In this document: piece after piece, positions 12,001-25,651 of the stretch | Layout of the letters: each line of letters begins with the position of its first letter | How positions within the stretch are numbered: position 1 is the stretch's first letter | Source: Mesaphorura yosii | Taxonomy: Eukaryota; Arthropoda; Collembola; Poduromorpha; Tullbergiidae | Reading direction: 5' to 3' | Length of the DNA stretch: 64,000 nucleotides | NCBI GenBank assembly: GCA_009869945.1 | Contig: WIXG01000063.1 | Span: forward strand, 186,001-250,000 | Program-made: the position numbers and the translations under genes | Notes under the pieces: generated by a model | The model's database searches: none | What the model was told of the DNA's origin: nothing | Seen by the model: the letters and a program-made list of their open reading frames with translations, nothing else

Positions 12001-15000
12001 TTGTAAGACTCTCAAATGCTAACTACTATATCCGTCACCAATCTTTGACTATACCATGAGATATTAATCATGTCAGGTTGTCCAAGATGTTAATTTGGAA
12101 GATGTCAGACCTGGATCCAGGGAAATCAAACACCTGATCCAGAGAAAAACTAGAAGTATGCTTGTACAAGATGCCGCTTTAGTTAAAGTGACCTTCCGAA
12201 AAGATGCTGCAGGGAAAAAAGGAACTACAAGTGAGATTTGCAAGTTCATTAGACGCACTTCAAGAATGCGAATTCAATGAAGTTTGAGAATGCTTCTAAT
12301 ACAATTGGATTTTGATTGGCAGTGAACATTGAATCTCCAAGCTTAACACTGGTGTTGTGTTTGGATTACCTACTTCAAATTGTCGGTTTCTTTGCAACTG
12401 CGGAGAGGTCAACTCCAACCATTCAAGGTCAAACCGCGACAGGAATAAACCCGCCAGAACAAGGAGTTGACGTCATAGCTTCAGGAGGTAAGATTGAGTT
12501 TTTTTTTATCACTGTCGGGGTCTGCGTCGTTTCTATTATGCTGCGAATTCTTCAGTATCAAGAAAGCTGACGATACAGTTGTAAAATGCACATGCAATTC
12601 ACTTCTAAAATACATTAATAATCTGGATCTTTTATATAGATTATCAGAGGAAACGAGTGATCGAGACTATACCAGAGGAAGAAGTTGAGGTTGCTCCAGT
12701 CCAGGACGAGCCGATGAATATTTATGTAACTTTGGGAGAGACTGATCTGCTTCTTGTGGAGACGATGGAAACTATCGATACAAACGCTCTGCTTCTGAAC
12801 GTAAGAGAATCGCCTGAATTAAATATCAATTGGAGTCATAACCCGAACATCAATATTTGTTCTGGGTTTCTTCTATGCTTTTAGTGTGAGATATCGATGA
12901 AACTGGCCTCACTTGGAACTAAGTCAAATATAATGGGTGCAGTCAATCGACTGACTTTGAGTACCTGCACATACAATCCCATCAAGAGAGCAGGGACGCT
13001 TGCCGAAGTCATTAGTCAGATGTCAGTCACATTCGTCATGAGCACGTCAGATGAGAATGGCACCTTGATAGATATCAATATCTCCGACATTTTCATCCGA
13101 CTAACAGCAGGTATTAATTACCACCGCTCCATATTTTATATTAGCTATTACAAAATCGTTAATGCTGTGAAAAGGTACTTTGGAACTGCTGATCAAGATA
13201 TCAACAGCCATAAGTGCTCCGTCGACAACGTCGGAGAGTAAGGATGAAGGAAAGAACTATTCCGACATCTGGAACATAAAAAATAACAACGACAGTAACT
13301 ACTGGTTCTTGAAGCAAGGTGAGAAGTGTCAATTGTATAAAAGTATAGAAGGAACGGAAAACAAAATAACCATCCAAATCTCTCATAAATCTTGAGCAGA
13401 CACTGCCGTCGAAGTTGCGGAAGAAGCGTTGCAGCTCGATTTTCCCGAGGACAAGATCGTTAAAATGTTTGAAGTGGCCGATGATTTAGTTGTCCGGGAG
13501 CGCCTTGTCTTGGAGTCTGGATGCATAGTACTTACTTTTGAAACTGGCTTTGGAAATAACACAATGCCTATCCTTCTCATTGAAACTGATCTTGATATGC
13601 AAATGTTTGATTGGTCAAAAAAGGTAAGAATCCAGAAATATGTGACCAAGTGCTCCCTTTTTCAAGGCCTTTTATATTCCACGATTTAGTTGCAATTCGG
13701 TGGACGCTTGAAGCTGGAGGCTGCGTACTACAATGCCATTTATGGTATGTGGGAATTCTTAGTTGAACCCGTTGAAAGTCGACATCATGGTAAAGTTTCT
13801 CATCAGCCGTGGGAGTTGCTTTTCGAGGTTAGTTTCTGTTACGTCTTCACATTTAATTAATTGAATGACTGGACACTGAATGTAATTTCGATCCACTCTT
13901 TAGTACACGACAGTCGATTGTGTTGACACAACTCCTGGAGATTCTCCTGTACCGAAGAAATGCCCGACGTTCATGGCTATTAGTCTTGTTTCACATGTGA
14001 GATTACTTCTTGATTTGTTGAATTTACCTGAAAGTGCTTTGCTAATGAGTTGATTCTTTAATAATGCAGAGTATCCTGGAGTTAACCATAACGAAGACCG
14101 CTCTAGAAGTGATAAACATGATTACTAAAGACTTTGGAGAAGCCGTCAAAGCGCTCGTTTCACAACGTGATGTGTCAACATCTCCGTACACCATAGTGAA
14201 CGACTGTGGCAGCGACATTGAGTTAGATTTAGCTCAGAGCGGATTTGCTCTGATCCGAAAGGGGCTAAGCTATGATAAAGCACAACTGAAGCACGGGACT
14301 TCACTGAACTTGGCCTTGGTGCAGTCATACGATATGACTAAGCACCACACTTCAATTTTGCGAGAGCAAGAAGGGAAAGAGGAGCGTTTATTAAAAATAG
14401 TGGTGAGAAGTGATCATATTTCAAGAATTCAGTGTGATTCACATAGAATCGATCGAACGATGTTTTGATTTCGATATTGTTTTAAACAGATTCCTGAATT
14501 CGGGTTCAGTGAGGAAGTTCCTGTGAATCGTGCTGAGAAAAGATACTATGATTTAAAGAAGAAAACTGACTGGGGAAGTGCGTATGGACTCCTTTGTGAT
14601 ATTAGCGTGAAAGACTGTTCTAAAATCGTTACCATCAGAAGTGTTGTTCAGGTACAGTGAAAGAACAGAAACGGGCGGAAGGATCAAAGGTTAGCTTGCA
14701 TAGGTTTGCACTCAATCAATGCGGTCACTGAATTTTAGATTCAAAACGAGCTGAGTGTACCAATGGATGTTTACTCCATGGACAACAGCGGCAATTCTCT
14801 TCTACTTCTTGGCACTGCAGAAAAGAACAAACCTTACAACGTTCCACTGGCAGGGATATACACGAAATCATGCGAACTATTCTTTGCTCCTCAAGGGTTA
14901 GTCCGATGGATTTGTGTGCTTTGGATATTTCGGAACTGAATTTTGATGTGTATGTTCTATTTTCAGACACAGCGTTGCTACAATTCCCTACATCTGGACA

Positions 15001-18000
15001 AGTCTCATGGAGAAGTTGCAAGGCGTTGCCTACCTTACGAGCAGACCGAGGAATTCAGAAACTGGGCATGGATCTGATTTTCATATGAAAGTACGTTGAA
15101 AGAAAAGAAGGCTTTAACAAGCTCTTCGTTGCAATTGGTACTTGTCATGCGCCTGTACTAATGAGTTTGTGTATGAACGCCACAGGTCATCGGACAAGTA
15201 AAGCAAGCTTTATGGAAAGGAACTAATCGGAAAACAATTGCTAGTCAATACTGTACCATTACCTTGAAGCCGCCATTAATTCTTGACAACTTACTGCCGA
15301 CGGCGTTAAGCTACTACGTTTCAGGCACAAATCAGCTTGTTACCACTGAGAAAGGCAATTGTGTTCAAATTACTGATATTGAAGTTCATAAAAAGGAGTT
15401 TGAGCTTAAGTTGAGAGTAAGTTCGATATCTAATTCGTCACGTATAATAAGAAAAAACGGTGCCAGTAAACCTGACGATTGCTTTAACTTTTTTTTTATA
15501 GATTTCAAACTATGCAAATGAGTCGTGGACTTCGGTTGTAAAGCTTAACAAAGCAACTAATGACTTATCAACTCGCCCGTTTCAATCCGAGAAAAGTGGT
15601 AAAACTATGTCGCTCGGAATTCACAAGGAAGTTGCCGATGAAATTGTCGTACTCCATGTCTACTGCCCTTCGTGGATGGTGAATCGTACAGGACTTGATC
15701 TGCTTTATAAGGTTTGGAACAATGCCTCTTCATCTTGCACGTCAAAAAGGATTAGAACGAACCTATGCTCAAAGTTTTTGACTTCTGTCTCAGGGAGAAG
15801 ACAGAGACTCACCAGTAACTCGACATCCTGCGTCAATCGAGGAACCTGTTTTGTTCTCTTTCCCTGAGAAAGCGTTCTTTTCGAAGAAGAAAGCAATGGT
15901 ATCTATCGAAGGAAAGTCTGATTGGTCTGAGAAGTTTTCACTCGACGTAGCTGGAAGTTGTGGTTCAGTAACTTGCGCCTCTACAACTACAAACTATCAA
16001 GTAATGTTCAGCATTTTATGTAACTGATTTCTTCCCTCTACATCATTTTCGTATCTGATTTCGTTTTCAGGTTGGAATTGAAATTGTGCTGACTAGCTGG
16101 GGTCTGACGAAGACAATAATTTTCACGCCAAGATTTTATTTGGTGAATCAATGCAAGACTGGAATCGTCGTGTTCGAAAAGGACCTGCCTTCGAACCCAA
16201 TTTGCATTCCACCGAACAAGTCAATTGAATTTTGGCCGAAAAGTAAAGTGCAGCAAGCTATTGTTTGCTTTGAGGATGACCAGTCTATACGAAGTAAACC
16301 AGTTGTTTATGACCAAGTTCATAATACACTGCTCGAGCTATCAAATAAGGTGAGACTCAAATTACTTTAAGTTGTAATTACAGTTTCAAGATCGAGTACG
16401 TTTGTGTGTTTCAGTACGGAGGAATTCACGTCGATATTCATATGACTGAAGTCACCACGATGATCACCTTCAGTAATTTTATCCCTGGCCAAGCTCCGGC
16501 ACTTCTCGTGAACGCGACACCAGACTGTATAATTGAGATAAGCGAAAAAGGAGTGGAAACCACAAGGTAAAAGGCCTACTCGTTTCTAGTTCTTAGCAAT
16601 GTGTTTTAGTCGTAAATGGTCACATCCACAGATTACTGCAACCAAATACCTCGCAGCTTATCACATGGTTGGACCCAATGGGGAAAAGAACTTTGACTTG
16701 GACCCCGCAATCTGTAGCGAAGAAGAACACTTACACAGATAAACTGCATGGGGTGAGTCAAGCACAATCAAAATATTTTGTCGAGGCAATTTCTGCAACA
16801 GACTTGTGTTTAGGATGGTACCGGATTCTACGAGTTTTACATTAGTTCAAGTGTGAAAAAAGTGTACTACTGGGTGTGCTTCCTGGACGGACTTCAGAGA
16901 GTTCTATTGTTCACTCCGGACCCAATGTTGTGCGCATACCTTCAGTCGGCGAGGGATATTGAAATTCCTGATGCGGACTACACAATTATGCTTCATGGGA
17001 TTGGCATATCGTTGGTCGACAACGAAAAATGTAAAGAATTGCTGTACATGAGAATAGCAAGGTGAGAAACCTTTCTAATGTGAAAAGGATTTGACGTTTA
17101 AATCTATTTTACCTCTTCTTTTTTCATGATAGCTCTGAAATCGGGTGGGAAAAATCGAAGCCAGGGAAGAAGCCCCGCTTCAAGCCACTCCAACTAAAGG
17201 ACAGCCAGGTTATTGAAGCAGCCTACCAAAACTATCTGAATCAGAAGGCAGTCACTCCAAATGAGCCCGTCAAATCACTTCTGAACTTGGATATTGGCAT
17301 GCAAGTGGACTTCCTGGATAACAAGATTCTCAAGCCAAGTCTGTTCGATCTGCGCCGTGTATTTCAACACGGCCTGTGGCTGCATTACAAACAGTTTCCA
17401 CATTCAACTCAAATCCATGCCAAACTCAATAGATTACAAATTGACAATCAATTGGACGATTGCATATTCCGAATTGTTTTGGCTCCAATTCCACCACCAA
17501 AAAGTGTGTCAGCAAGTAGTGGTAGGTTTCCAAAATATTTTTATCAATGTAACTATGTGTTTGCTAAATTAAAATTATCAAAATCTCTGAAATAGCGGAG
17601 CCAAAACCCTTCGCCGAAGTCAGCATTATGCAGCGCAGGACGGCACACAGCTCCGTAATTCAGTTCAAGTACTTCAAAGTCCTCATTCAGGAATTTCACA
17701 TAAGACTCGATATCAACTTTGTCAATGCGCTCGTCGACCTATTCAGTAATCAAAGTGATCGCAAAGTGGAGCACATGGTAAATATTTCATCAAGTACTTT
17801 GCGTGTTGATACAGTTGCAGTTAAAGTAAAGTTATATGATTGTCGTCATACAGGTGGAGTTTTTCAACAAAGATTACGAGGAAGCGTGTACGTCATTACA
17901 AAACTTCCTAGCTCGTCATAACACTTCGCAAGGGCAGAAACACTTTTACGATTTCTTGCACTTCTCACCTCTGAAGGTACAAAATGCGTTTCACGAATTT

Positions 18001-20148
18001 CGAAAAGGATTACTGACGTGAGACACAACGACACTGTTTTTCCCATGTTTTAGATTCATGTGAGCTTTTCCATGGGTGGTGCTACACAATTGTCAAATAA
18101 CTTCCTGAATTTACTACTGCAGAGCGTAGGCGTTACCTTAACTGAAATTCAAGACGTCGTCTTTAAGTATGTACAGTCTAATGGTGATGACATTGCAATC
18201 TGTATTTAGAATGAAAAGAATGATTCATTTATTCATTCCTATTACAGATTAGCTTGTTTGGAACTCCAGCACATGTTCTTGTCAGGCGATCAGCTTTACG
18301 CGGAAGCATATTCACATTATTCTTCGCAAGCCATTAAACAGCTTTATGTCCTCGTTCTTGGTCTTGATGTAATTGGCAACCCATATGGTTTAGTGATGGG
18401 AGTCACAGAAGGTGTAGAGGCGTTCTTTTATGAGCCATTCCAGGTAAAAGGCCTTCTAAGCCTAAGGATAACAGCATATACGAGCATTTTCGTTTCGTTG
18501 ATGTGTTGATGCCATGATTCGAATTTTAGGGAGCTATACAAGGTCCCGGTGAATTTGCTGAGGGCCTCGCACTCGGTGTGAGGTCTTTAGTTGGGTCCAC
18601 TCTTGGTGGTGCCGCTGGCGCGCTGGGTAAAATTACGGGCACGCTTGGAAAAGGATTGGCAGCTTTAACGATGGACGAAGATTATCAGCGAAAACGACGT
18701 GAAAATCTCAACAAGAGGAATGATGTTGCGGAAGGCATGGCGCAGTCAGGCAAAGGACTGGTGATGGTACGACGTTTCTGAAGTTATGACTAGTTTCGCC
18801 TTTCGCTTGATTGCATTTTAATATCAACACTTCTAGGGCTTTGTTGACGGCGTAACTGGTGTGTTTACCAAACCCGTGAGAGGTGCTAAAAATGAAGGCG
18901 TTGGTGGCTTCTTCAAGGGCTTGGGAAAGGGCGCTGTTGGTTTGGTGGCACGACCGACGGCTGGGATCGTTGACTTTACAAGTGGAACTTTTGATGCTGT
19001 GAAGAAGTAAGTTGACACTTTTATGCCCGTGGAAGTGTTAATGGAAATGTGCTCTGTAATGTTTACTCCAACTTCGATTTTACAGAGCAACATCAACCAG
19101 CATCGATGTTCAGCGCATGAGACCTCCTCGCCATATTCCAACAGACTCGGTTATGCAACCATACGTGCGACACGAGGCAGAGGGGATGCAGTTACTCCAT
19201 GTACATGAACGCACTTAATTTGTTACTAATCTTCTTTCTTCCTTAACTAATATTGAATTAAAGGTCACTTATTCATGAAACTGACGTTTCTTTTTGTTTT
19301 ATTCACTAGGAGTTAGAGAAGGGCAAATACATATCAACTGACAGCTACGTTGCTCATGCTTTAGTTAATCCGCATGGAACTTTTGTTTTGCTGCTCACGA
19401 ACAAACGCCTCTTGTACTTGAAAAAGGAAGAAATTTTTGGTGGAATGTCAGTAAGTGACTTAAACATAATCATTAGATGGATTAGACACTAGACTAGAAA
19501 GGTCATGTAAATCTCAACTTCACTCAATCAATCTTCAGATTGTTTGGTCGCACATTTGGGATGAATTAGATAGTCCTCCGGTTGTTGTCGAGAAAGGCCT
19601 TAAGTTCCAGCTGAAGGCAAAGAAAAAGAAAAAGATCACCTTCTCCAACAGAGCGGGGAAGGCGAAAATATTATTTGTGCCTTTGTACTCCGCCGATGTT
19701 TGCACGGTAAGTTTTCCAGCAATCCAATTCCTTAGCTTCGGCTTCCGTATGCGTTTTAGTTACGATTCACATTCAAGCACACGCACTGAACGTGAACTGC
19801 CATGCGCCATTTTATGTCCATTTGTATTTGCAATACGCTCAAGCATCGCTTGAACAATGAGGAAGTAACTAACAAGCATGCTAAAGTGAATCTCTTTTTT
19901 GTCTTTCGAAACATTGGGAATTCTGTCAAATTGTGACAACTAACAAGCAGCACAACTATTCTTACCTTACACAGTGGATGCTGAGCAAGATTGAGACTGC
20001 GATGAAGACAGAAACGCTGGATGGGTCACATTCGGTGTCCGTGCCGAATGTTTCTCCTGCGTCGAATAATTCAAGACATCACAACGACACTGACCCAAGT
20101 CCAGGTCCAAGTCGCCAAAGTCAAAGCCAGAGTCCAAATAAATGTTAG
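6078..20148 (+). CDS. Vps13: VPS13 bridge-like lipid transfer protein (A/C type)
   Basis: A giant rod protein that carries bulk phospholipid between organelle membranes at contact sites. The ATG at 6078 opens the chorein domain ([18 protein letters not shown], then SIGIWGG and [10 protein letters not shown]), nearly the textbook VPS13 N-terminus. The coding is spread over roughly 40 short exons with small introns; I estimate 3,200-3,500 aa, not splice-verified. Landmarks: Ala-rich segment near 10.77 kb ([18 protein letters not shown]); VAB-type adaptor region about 14.0-17.1 kb; [20 protein letters not shown] near 17.65 kb; ATG2-C-like membrane segment 18.3-19.0 kb ([20 protein letters not shown], then [19 protein letters not shown]); PH-like end 19.3-19.7 kb ([16 protein letters not shown]). 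The tail ends in a Ser/Pro-rich stretch (SPNKC). Short Ser/Arg-rich linker near 11.55 kb. No UBA domain noticed, arguing against the VPS13D type. An AATAAA overlaps the stop-codon region. Confidence 0.95.
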
Positions 20149-20829
20149 CGTGTAAGAAAATTAAGATAGGATGATGGAATTTAAGCAATCTCTGCAACTA
20201 AAATCTCAGTTAAGGCAATACCATTTGGACTGGACAATAATTAAACATGATAGCAATAATGGCGATATTCGCACTCTTTATAAGCCGTACGAATATGGTT
20301 GAGCCAGGATAATTGGTGCCTCTTTAACTTTACTTACTGAACCAGGATAATTAAGATATTATTAAGAACTGACACGACTTAAGTGAAAATCGAGGAGTCT
20401 TTCAACCATCGGGCTTTAATCCATCGTTAAAACCTGTTATTATTTGTGTGCAGCATGTAATATGATGCATTGAAGATAAATGAGAAAAACAGTGTTATTA
20501 CAGAGAGATTTTTAATTAGAGCAATAGACCTTTTATTTAAGAGATGACTCATAAAAATTAAATTACGACATAATAATGACAAATAAACACATGCACGTGT
20601 TCTAACATAACATCTAACAGCGAGTTTACGTTTTTATTACTCCATAAATAAATTACATGCATACTATAATTAAGAAGGCAGTCTAACTAACTATGCCCGT
20701 GCGCAAGGCGAAGCGCAATTCGCAGTTTAGTTTCAGATTGGTACTTTCAACTTTAGATCCACTCATGCAATACAAAAATACTGCAAGTGCACACGTTCCT
20801 ATCTGCCTTTTTTCTAACTTTTCCCTTCA
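20149..20829. other. convergent 3' flank of VPS13 and TRIM37
   Basis: 680 bp between two stop codons facing each other. AT-rich, with poly(A)-signal-like hexamers on both strands, so the two 3' UTRs probably abut or overlap here. No coding frame seen. Confidence 0.6.
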
Positions 20830-22940
20830 CTACTCTTCATCATCAGCTGACGCATCAGCGTCATTTCCAGACAGGAAGTAGTTATCTGGCAATGACGAGG
20901 CGCTGTTGTTGTCTGCACCACATAGCTGCAAGTACTCGTCGTAAAATGGACTCATTGTCTCTCCTTCTGTCATGGAGTGCCGCTTCTCCTTGCTGTCTTT
21001 CGTATTCGCGAGATACGAACTGATGCCGAATGCAGCACCAGTAGCCGAAGTGGGTGACTCCTGTGTCGATGCCATAGTTCCGTCCCCATTGCGCGCCAGC
21101 GGCTGTCCATTCTCTCCCATTTGATTTGAAGAGGCAGCGGCTTCTGTTCCTTGCGCACACAAATCTGGTGTGTCCTGTGCCATTGCGGTCGAAGTTGATG
21201 TCGAAGTGGCGGCCTCGGTCGCAGTTGGCGAGTCTCCGAGTACGCTTGCGTATGTTTTAGGCTTTGAAGTTTTCACCACAAGCTTCCCCATTCTGCTTGA
21301 GAGCTCATTTAGTAATGGCGCAACTGATGATCCAGCCACGGGTGAGATGGCTCCTGTGGTGACAGTAGACGCGGTTCCGTCAGCTGTTGGGAAGGGACTG
21401 GCGTGCCGCTGGTTGGCGGCCCGAAGTTGCTGAATGTACCAGTCCATGTCTTTACATTTCTGATAGTAAGTCGTTGGTCGTACGTCGAATCGAAATTGCA
21501 AAGCATCGACTTCCGGAATCCTAAATCCCTCCGAGTCTAGCAGGTCCAGGCGAAAGAAACGATTGTATCCCCAGCACTCGCCCACTTCAAAGTCCGAGGA
21601 GAATTCTCTCATCATGTTCTTGGTCGAATCGATTCCATTCTGATAAATCATTTCGATTCTGTACTCGTACTTTGCAATTTCAGAAGGGCCAGCTGTCAGC
21701 TCCAAGAACAATGACAAGTACGAACCACGAACAACACCATTCCCATTGGGGTATATTTTCAGACGCCAACAATGGCCGTACACTTGCAGTGGTTCAGAGT
21801 AGAAGGGTTCTCCTTTCTCACGAAGAACGCTGAAATTACTCACAAACACATTGCAGGTGTCGTACTTCGGAATGATTTCGCTCTGGAAATCAATGGAGAC
21901 CGGCGTTAGCGTAAATGTGCAACGCTGAAGAGTGTCGTCGATGATTGTCACCAACTTCGTGCCAATAGAAATCAACTCGCTCTTCGGGCATGTGGACAAC
22001 TGACTTTCGATATCCTGCAACAAGTTGTCGAGTTCCTCCGACTTTCTGTTTAAGTGCCCCTTCTGATTTACCAGCGTCATCAACTTTGTCTTCAAATACG
22101 AATCCAATCTTCCGATCATTTGCTCGACGGAGTTGCGAATGTCGCGCACGTGCTGATCCTTTGACGTGGTAGCGTAGTCAATGGTTTTTTCGATCTCCTG
22201 TACACTGCCGAGCAGGTCCATGAATCGACGTCTCAGTTTAAGGACGTGCTCCTTGATAAGCTGACATTGGAAATTGTAGATTTCGTCAATCGGTTTGAAT
22301 GTGTGGCCATGATGATTGGTGCTCCACAGAGCGCATTCATGACAAATACAGCATTTGCAGGTTGTACAATAGACAGATAGCTGCTCCCGAGAATGCGTTG
22401 CGCAGCGTTCTTTATCCTGATCGGCCTGGCTCAACATCATTGCGTCCAGAAGGGAGGAGCCTGTTCGTGGAGCTTTGTCCGGAATCAGGAGCCCTGGTAC
22501 GTTCGCTGACGATGACGACGCTGCGTGGATTAACGAGTCTAGTTGCGTGGTAACTTCTTCTGCCCAGCGACATTTTATCACTTCATGTGGCAGGAGTGAA
22601 GATCTACAGTGCGGGCAATGATTGCTTGTCTCCAGCCAACGTTGGATGCACGTGTAGCAGCAGAGCTTACTACAGTGACTGCACATGTGAGCCGACCGAA
22701 GCTTTTCCTGGAACCAAGCCAAGCACAACGCAGCTCATTATCACGTCATAATTTGCGATATTAACAATTTTATAGCTCCATCCAAGAAAGCTATAAAGCG
22801 AGCCAAGTCGTTCTTACCATGCAGATAAAACAGCGAAATATTTCTGTCAGACTCTCGACGGGCTTGTTTTTATTGCCCGGACCACCTCCACCGCCGCCAC
22901 CGCTTCCGGCGCTGCTTGATGCGTTTTTACTGGAACTCAT
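20830..22940 (-). CDS. Trim37: TRIM37 E3 ubiquitin ligase (RING, B-box, coiled coil, MATH)
   Basis: Two exons, 22818-22940 and 20830-22707, giving 666 aa. Exon 1 carries a Ser- and Gly-rich leader (seven consecutive Gly) and the start of the RING (EIFRCFICM). Exon 2 continues the RING with EKLRSAHMCSHCSKLCCYTC and CPHCRSSLLPHE. The B-box follows (ERCATHSREQLSVYC, CHECALW, HGHTF), then a coiled coil (LRRRFMDLLGSVQEIEKTI). The MATH/TRAF domain is strongly conserved (WRLKIYPNGNGVVRGSYLSL, FEVGECWGYNRFFRLDLL). The tail is Ser/Thr-rich with a very acidic end (DADASADDEE). In vertebrates TRIM37 ubiquitinates substrates including centrosomal and peroxisomal proteins. The single small intron splits the RING between its first and second zinc-binding cysteine pairs. 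The ATG at 22940 is the first in-frame AUG. Family identity is very secure; the role in this animal is inferred. Confidence 0.95.
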
Positions 22941-23952
22941 GGTTGTACTGATTGCTGCGATAATACTGAATGGCAATAGCTATGGCTAAATGCTTTGGCG
23001 TCAATCGCCGATGGCGGAACGTTCAGGTTCAGAGGGAGCTGCCTAAAATAGCAACGTGCAAAAAATTGGTTTATTTATGGTTGCAATTCCTTGATAGTAA
23101 TTTTAAGGCAGGAAATCTCACCTACTTATTTATGGTGCGGCTTCAAATGATTGATCTCCAGATCGGCTTCCGTTCATACGTAGCCCGAGCACAATTTCAT
23201 GAATGTTAATATCGTTTCGTATATTAAGCAAATTAAGCCTGACACAATTCTGCGAGTGTTGCTAAGTATGAGACGCGAGACACAACATCGAACGAATCCA
23301 ACTTCAGCGAACTGTCAGTTTAGAAATGATAAATATGTACTTTATTTCAGGCAGGCGAGTGCGCCTTGAACCGTGAACTCATTTGTCAGCACAAAGAGCA
23401 CTGAGGCTCAGCATAAATTTGGCTAATGCTTAAAATAAACATGACTGTACCCCTTTGTTGTTTCTAGTTGATGTTAAGAGTAGAACGAAACAAAGCACAC
23501 AGTAAGTAAACAGGGTTAAGGAACTCTGTGATGATGTGATGTTTGCAAATAACAAAGTGTTTTGGATCGGTACGGTATCGTACAGAACACAAATGATCGA
23601 GAACGTGAACTCGCGAAATGAACGCGAGAGCACGAGCTAATTTTATACATTTTTTGTTGGTGCCCAGTCCCAAGCAGTGAGTTTTACGGGACGATACCAC
23701 CGTGGAGAACTCTTGATCATGACATCACGAGGCGGTTTATGCTCCGTGGCTTGAATTCTGCTGAGTGCAATCCACAATCCGGTGTTTGCTTCGATGCAAC
23801 TGTGTAAACTATAAAACTCAGTTTGTGTGCATTGAATTTCCAGGGTGCTTGAAAGAACTATTGGAACTTGGAATTGTCCGTCCATTGGAATTGCAAATTT
23901 CTTATCGCGTTCTGTTTCCTTCGCTGGTTAAAAGCATATCAATAGAATTGAG
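22941..23952. other. head-to-head spacer between TRIM37 and translin
   Basis: About 1 kb separating two divergent start codons, so probably two promoters or a shared one. Small open frames on both strands show no domain. No clear TATA box. Confidence 0.5.
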
Positions 23953-25117
23953 ATGTCAACTACTGACACGAACACGCCGGCTACAGCCGGCAAATCCAAC
24001 CCAGCCACGGAATCTTCTCCAGATCCACTGAAATCTGTGGATCGAATTTTCGATTCATACCAAGGCCAAATCGACGCTGATCAGATCGTCCGTGAGGTAA
24101 ATATTCGTACTTCAATTTAATATTCGCGTGAAATGCGGTGAGATTAACATCTAAACTGCGAACGTTCTTTTTTGACGCAGTCCATCCGTGAAACGACCAA
24201 ACTGTTGGAGAGATACTCGAAACAGTTGCAGACACAACTGCAGAAAATTCATTGTCACCAAAATACAGACTTGCAGAAACTGTGTGCCGACGCACGTTTA
24301 TTCGTTCAGACTCATATTCAACCATTATGGCAGCAACTGGAGACCAAAGTCCCAGCAGGAGCATATTTCCACTACAACGATATTTGGCGGCACCTTGCGC
24401 AAAGAATTGCGGCGGCATGCGCATTGATTTACTTCTTGGAGAGTGAGGAGCTCGCCAATCAGGCCATTATCGCCGAAATGATGGGATGTAAGTAACGCTT
24501 TGTGAATAGCGTGATGTAAAATCATAATTTGTGGCATTCAAATTGTTTTATTGTACCCACGTAATGAAGTGAAAGTCGATCCGGAAGAGGCTAACATGTA
24601 TCTGGATCTCGAAGACTACCTTCAAGGGCTCTTACAAATGGCATCTGAGTTGTCTCGCTTCACGGTGAACTGTGTTATCAACGGTGATTACTCACGCCCC
24701 ATACGCATTGGTCAGTTTATGTCCGACTTGAACAATGGGTTTCGTGAGCTTAATCTCAAGAACGACTACCTCCGCAAGAGATACGACAACTTGAAGTAAG
24801 TCACGTCCTTTCTTCCTCTCTATACGAGAGAGAGATTTATGTCATGCGTCTCATTTAATTTGAGAATTTTGTGTCCAGGTATGACATAAAGAAAGTGGAA
24901 GAAATCATTTATGATCTTTCCATTCGGGTGAGTGTGAATTACTGGAATTCCTGTCTTCACAAAGCACAGGCGCAGTATTGCGTAGAGACAAACTATATTA
25001 AGTTAATTTGCATGATTTTAGGGTCTCGCCACTCCGGTCCCAGCTCCTGGCACCTCAGACACTGCTGTGGCCGCAGTCAATCCGGAGAACAGCCCTCCAG
25101 ACGCGACTAACTTGTAG
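23953..25117 (+). CDS. Tsn: translin, ssDNA/RNA-binding octamer subunit
   Basis: Five exons (23953-24096, 24181-24487, 24570-24795, 24879-24927, 25022-25117), 273 aa. Translin binds single-stranded nucleic acid and, with its paralogue TRAX, forms C3PO, the endoribonuclease that removes the siRNA passenger strand. Recognised from SVDRIFDSYQGQIDADQIVR, the helical middle, and the strongly conserved C-terminal half: LDLEDYLQGLLQMASELSRF, GDYSRPIRIGQFM, LNLKNDYLRKRYDNLKYDIK and VEEIIYDLSIRG. The paralogue TRAX fits less well, since KYDIKKVEEIIYDLSIRG is the translin signature. An extra Thr/Pro/Ala-rich N-terminus of about 25 residues and a Pro/Ala-rich tail are not in the human protein. Head-to-head with TRIM37, and tandem with FAAH about 530 bp downstream. 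Confidence 0.95.
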
Positions 25118-25651
25118 TTGGCTTGATTTTCTAAGCCGAATTATGCAAGAAATGATTGATTCCTATTCATCATGATCTTGTTGACAACCACAGACCTAGA
25201 ATTAATTATGTAACCTATGATCACTGTTTTGATCTTATTTTCGTACATTCCAGTATACTTAAGCGAATTGCATATATTTTCACGACTCATGTACTTCGGA
25301 TCTTGTAATAAACTAACCGCACTTTGCAGACACACGAAACACGGTGTGGCTGTGGTTTGTCTGCGGCCAAACGAATGAAGAGAAGTTGCCGTTCGCCTAA
25401 CCTTTGAACCTCCTCACTCGTATTCCTTCTATAGTTGCATTACCAGCAATGCATGCGTTATGTTTACATGCAGCTCGTTAAGCTTTGTCTTCGAACAACA
25501 TCAGCTGACAAGGAACATCTTTCGTTTCTCTCTTTAACATGGTAGAATTGTAACCGGCCGCTAATCTTTATTCCACGATTCACGAATTTGTCCACGTCTT
25601 CTTCAGCTGTTAGTTTTTAAATACTAGCAAGGGTTTAAGAAATTTCCGAAG
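25118..25651. other. spacer between translin and FAAH
   Basis: Holds the translin 3' UTR and, in its right half, the promoter and 5' UTR of FAAH. No gene seen. Confidence 0.6.
25307..25312 (+). terminator. poly(A) signal of translin
   Basis: AATAAA 190 nt after the translin stop codon, and about 340 nt upstream of the FAAH start. It is the first perfect hexamer on this strand after the gene. Confidence 0.6.

Noticed and set aside
22941-22976. An upstream start for TRIM37 extending the protein by 12 residues
   Set aside because: The codon at 22976 is TTG, not ATG; the first AUG in frame is at 22940.
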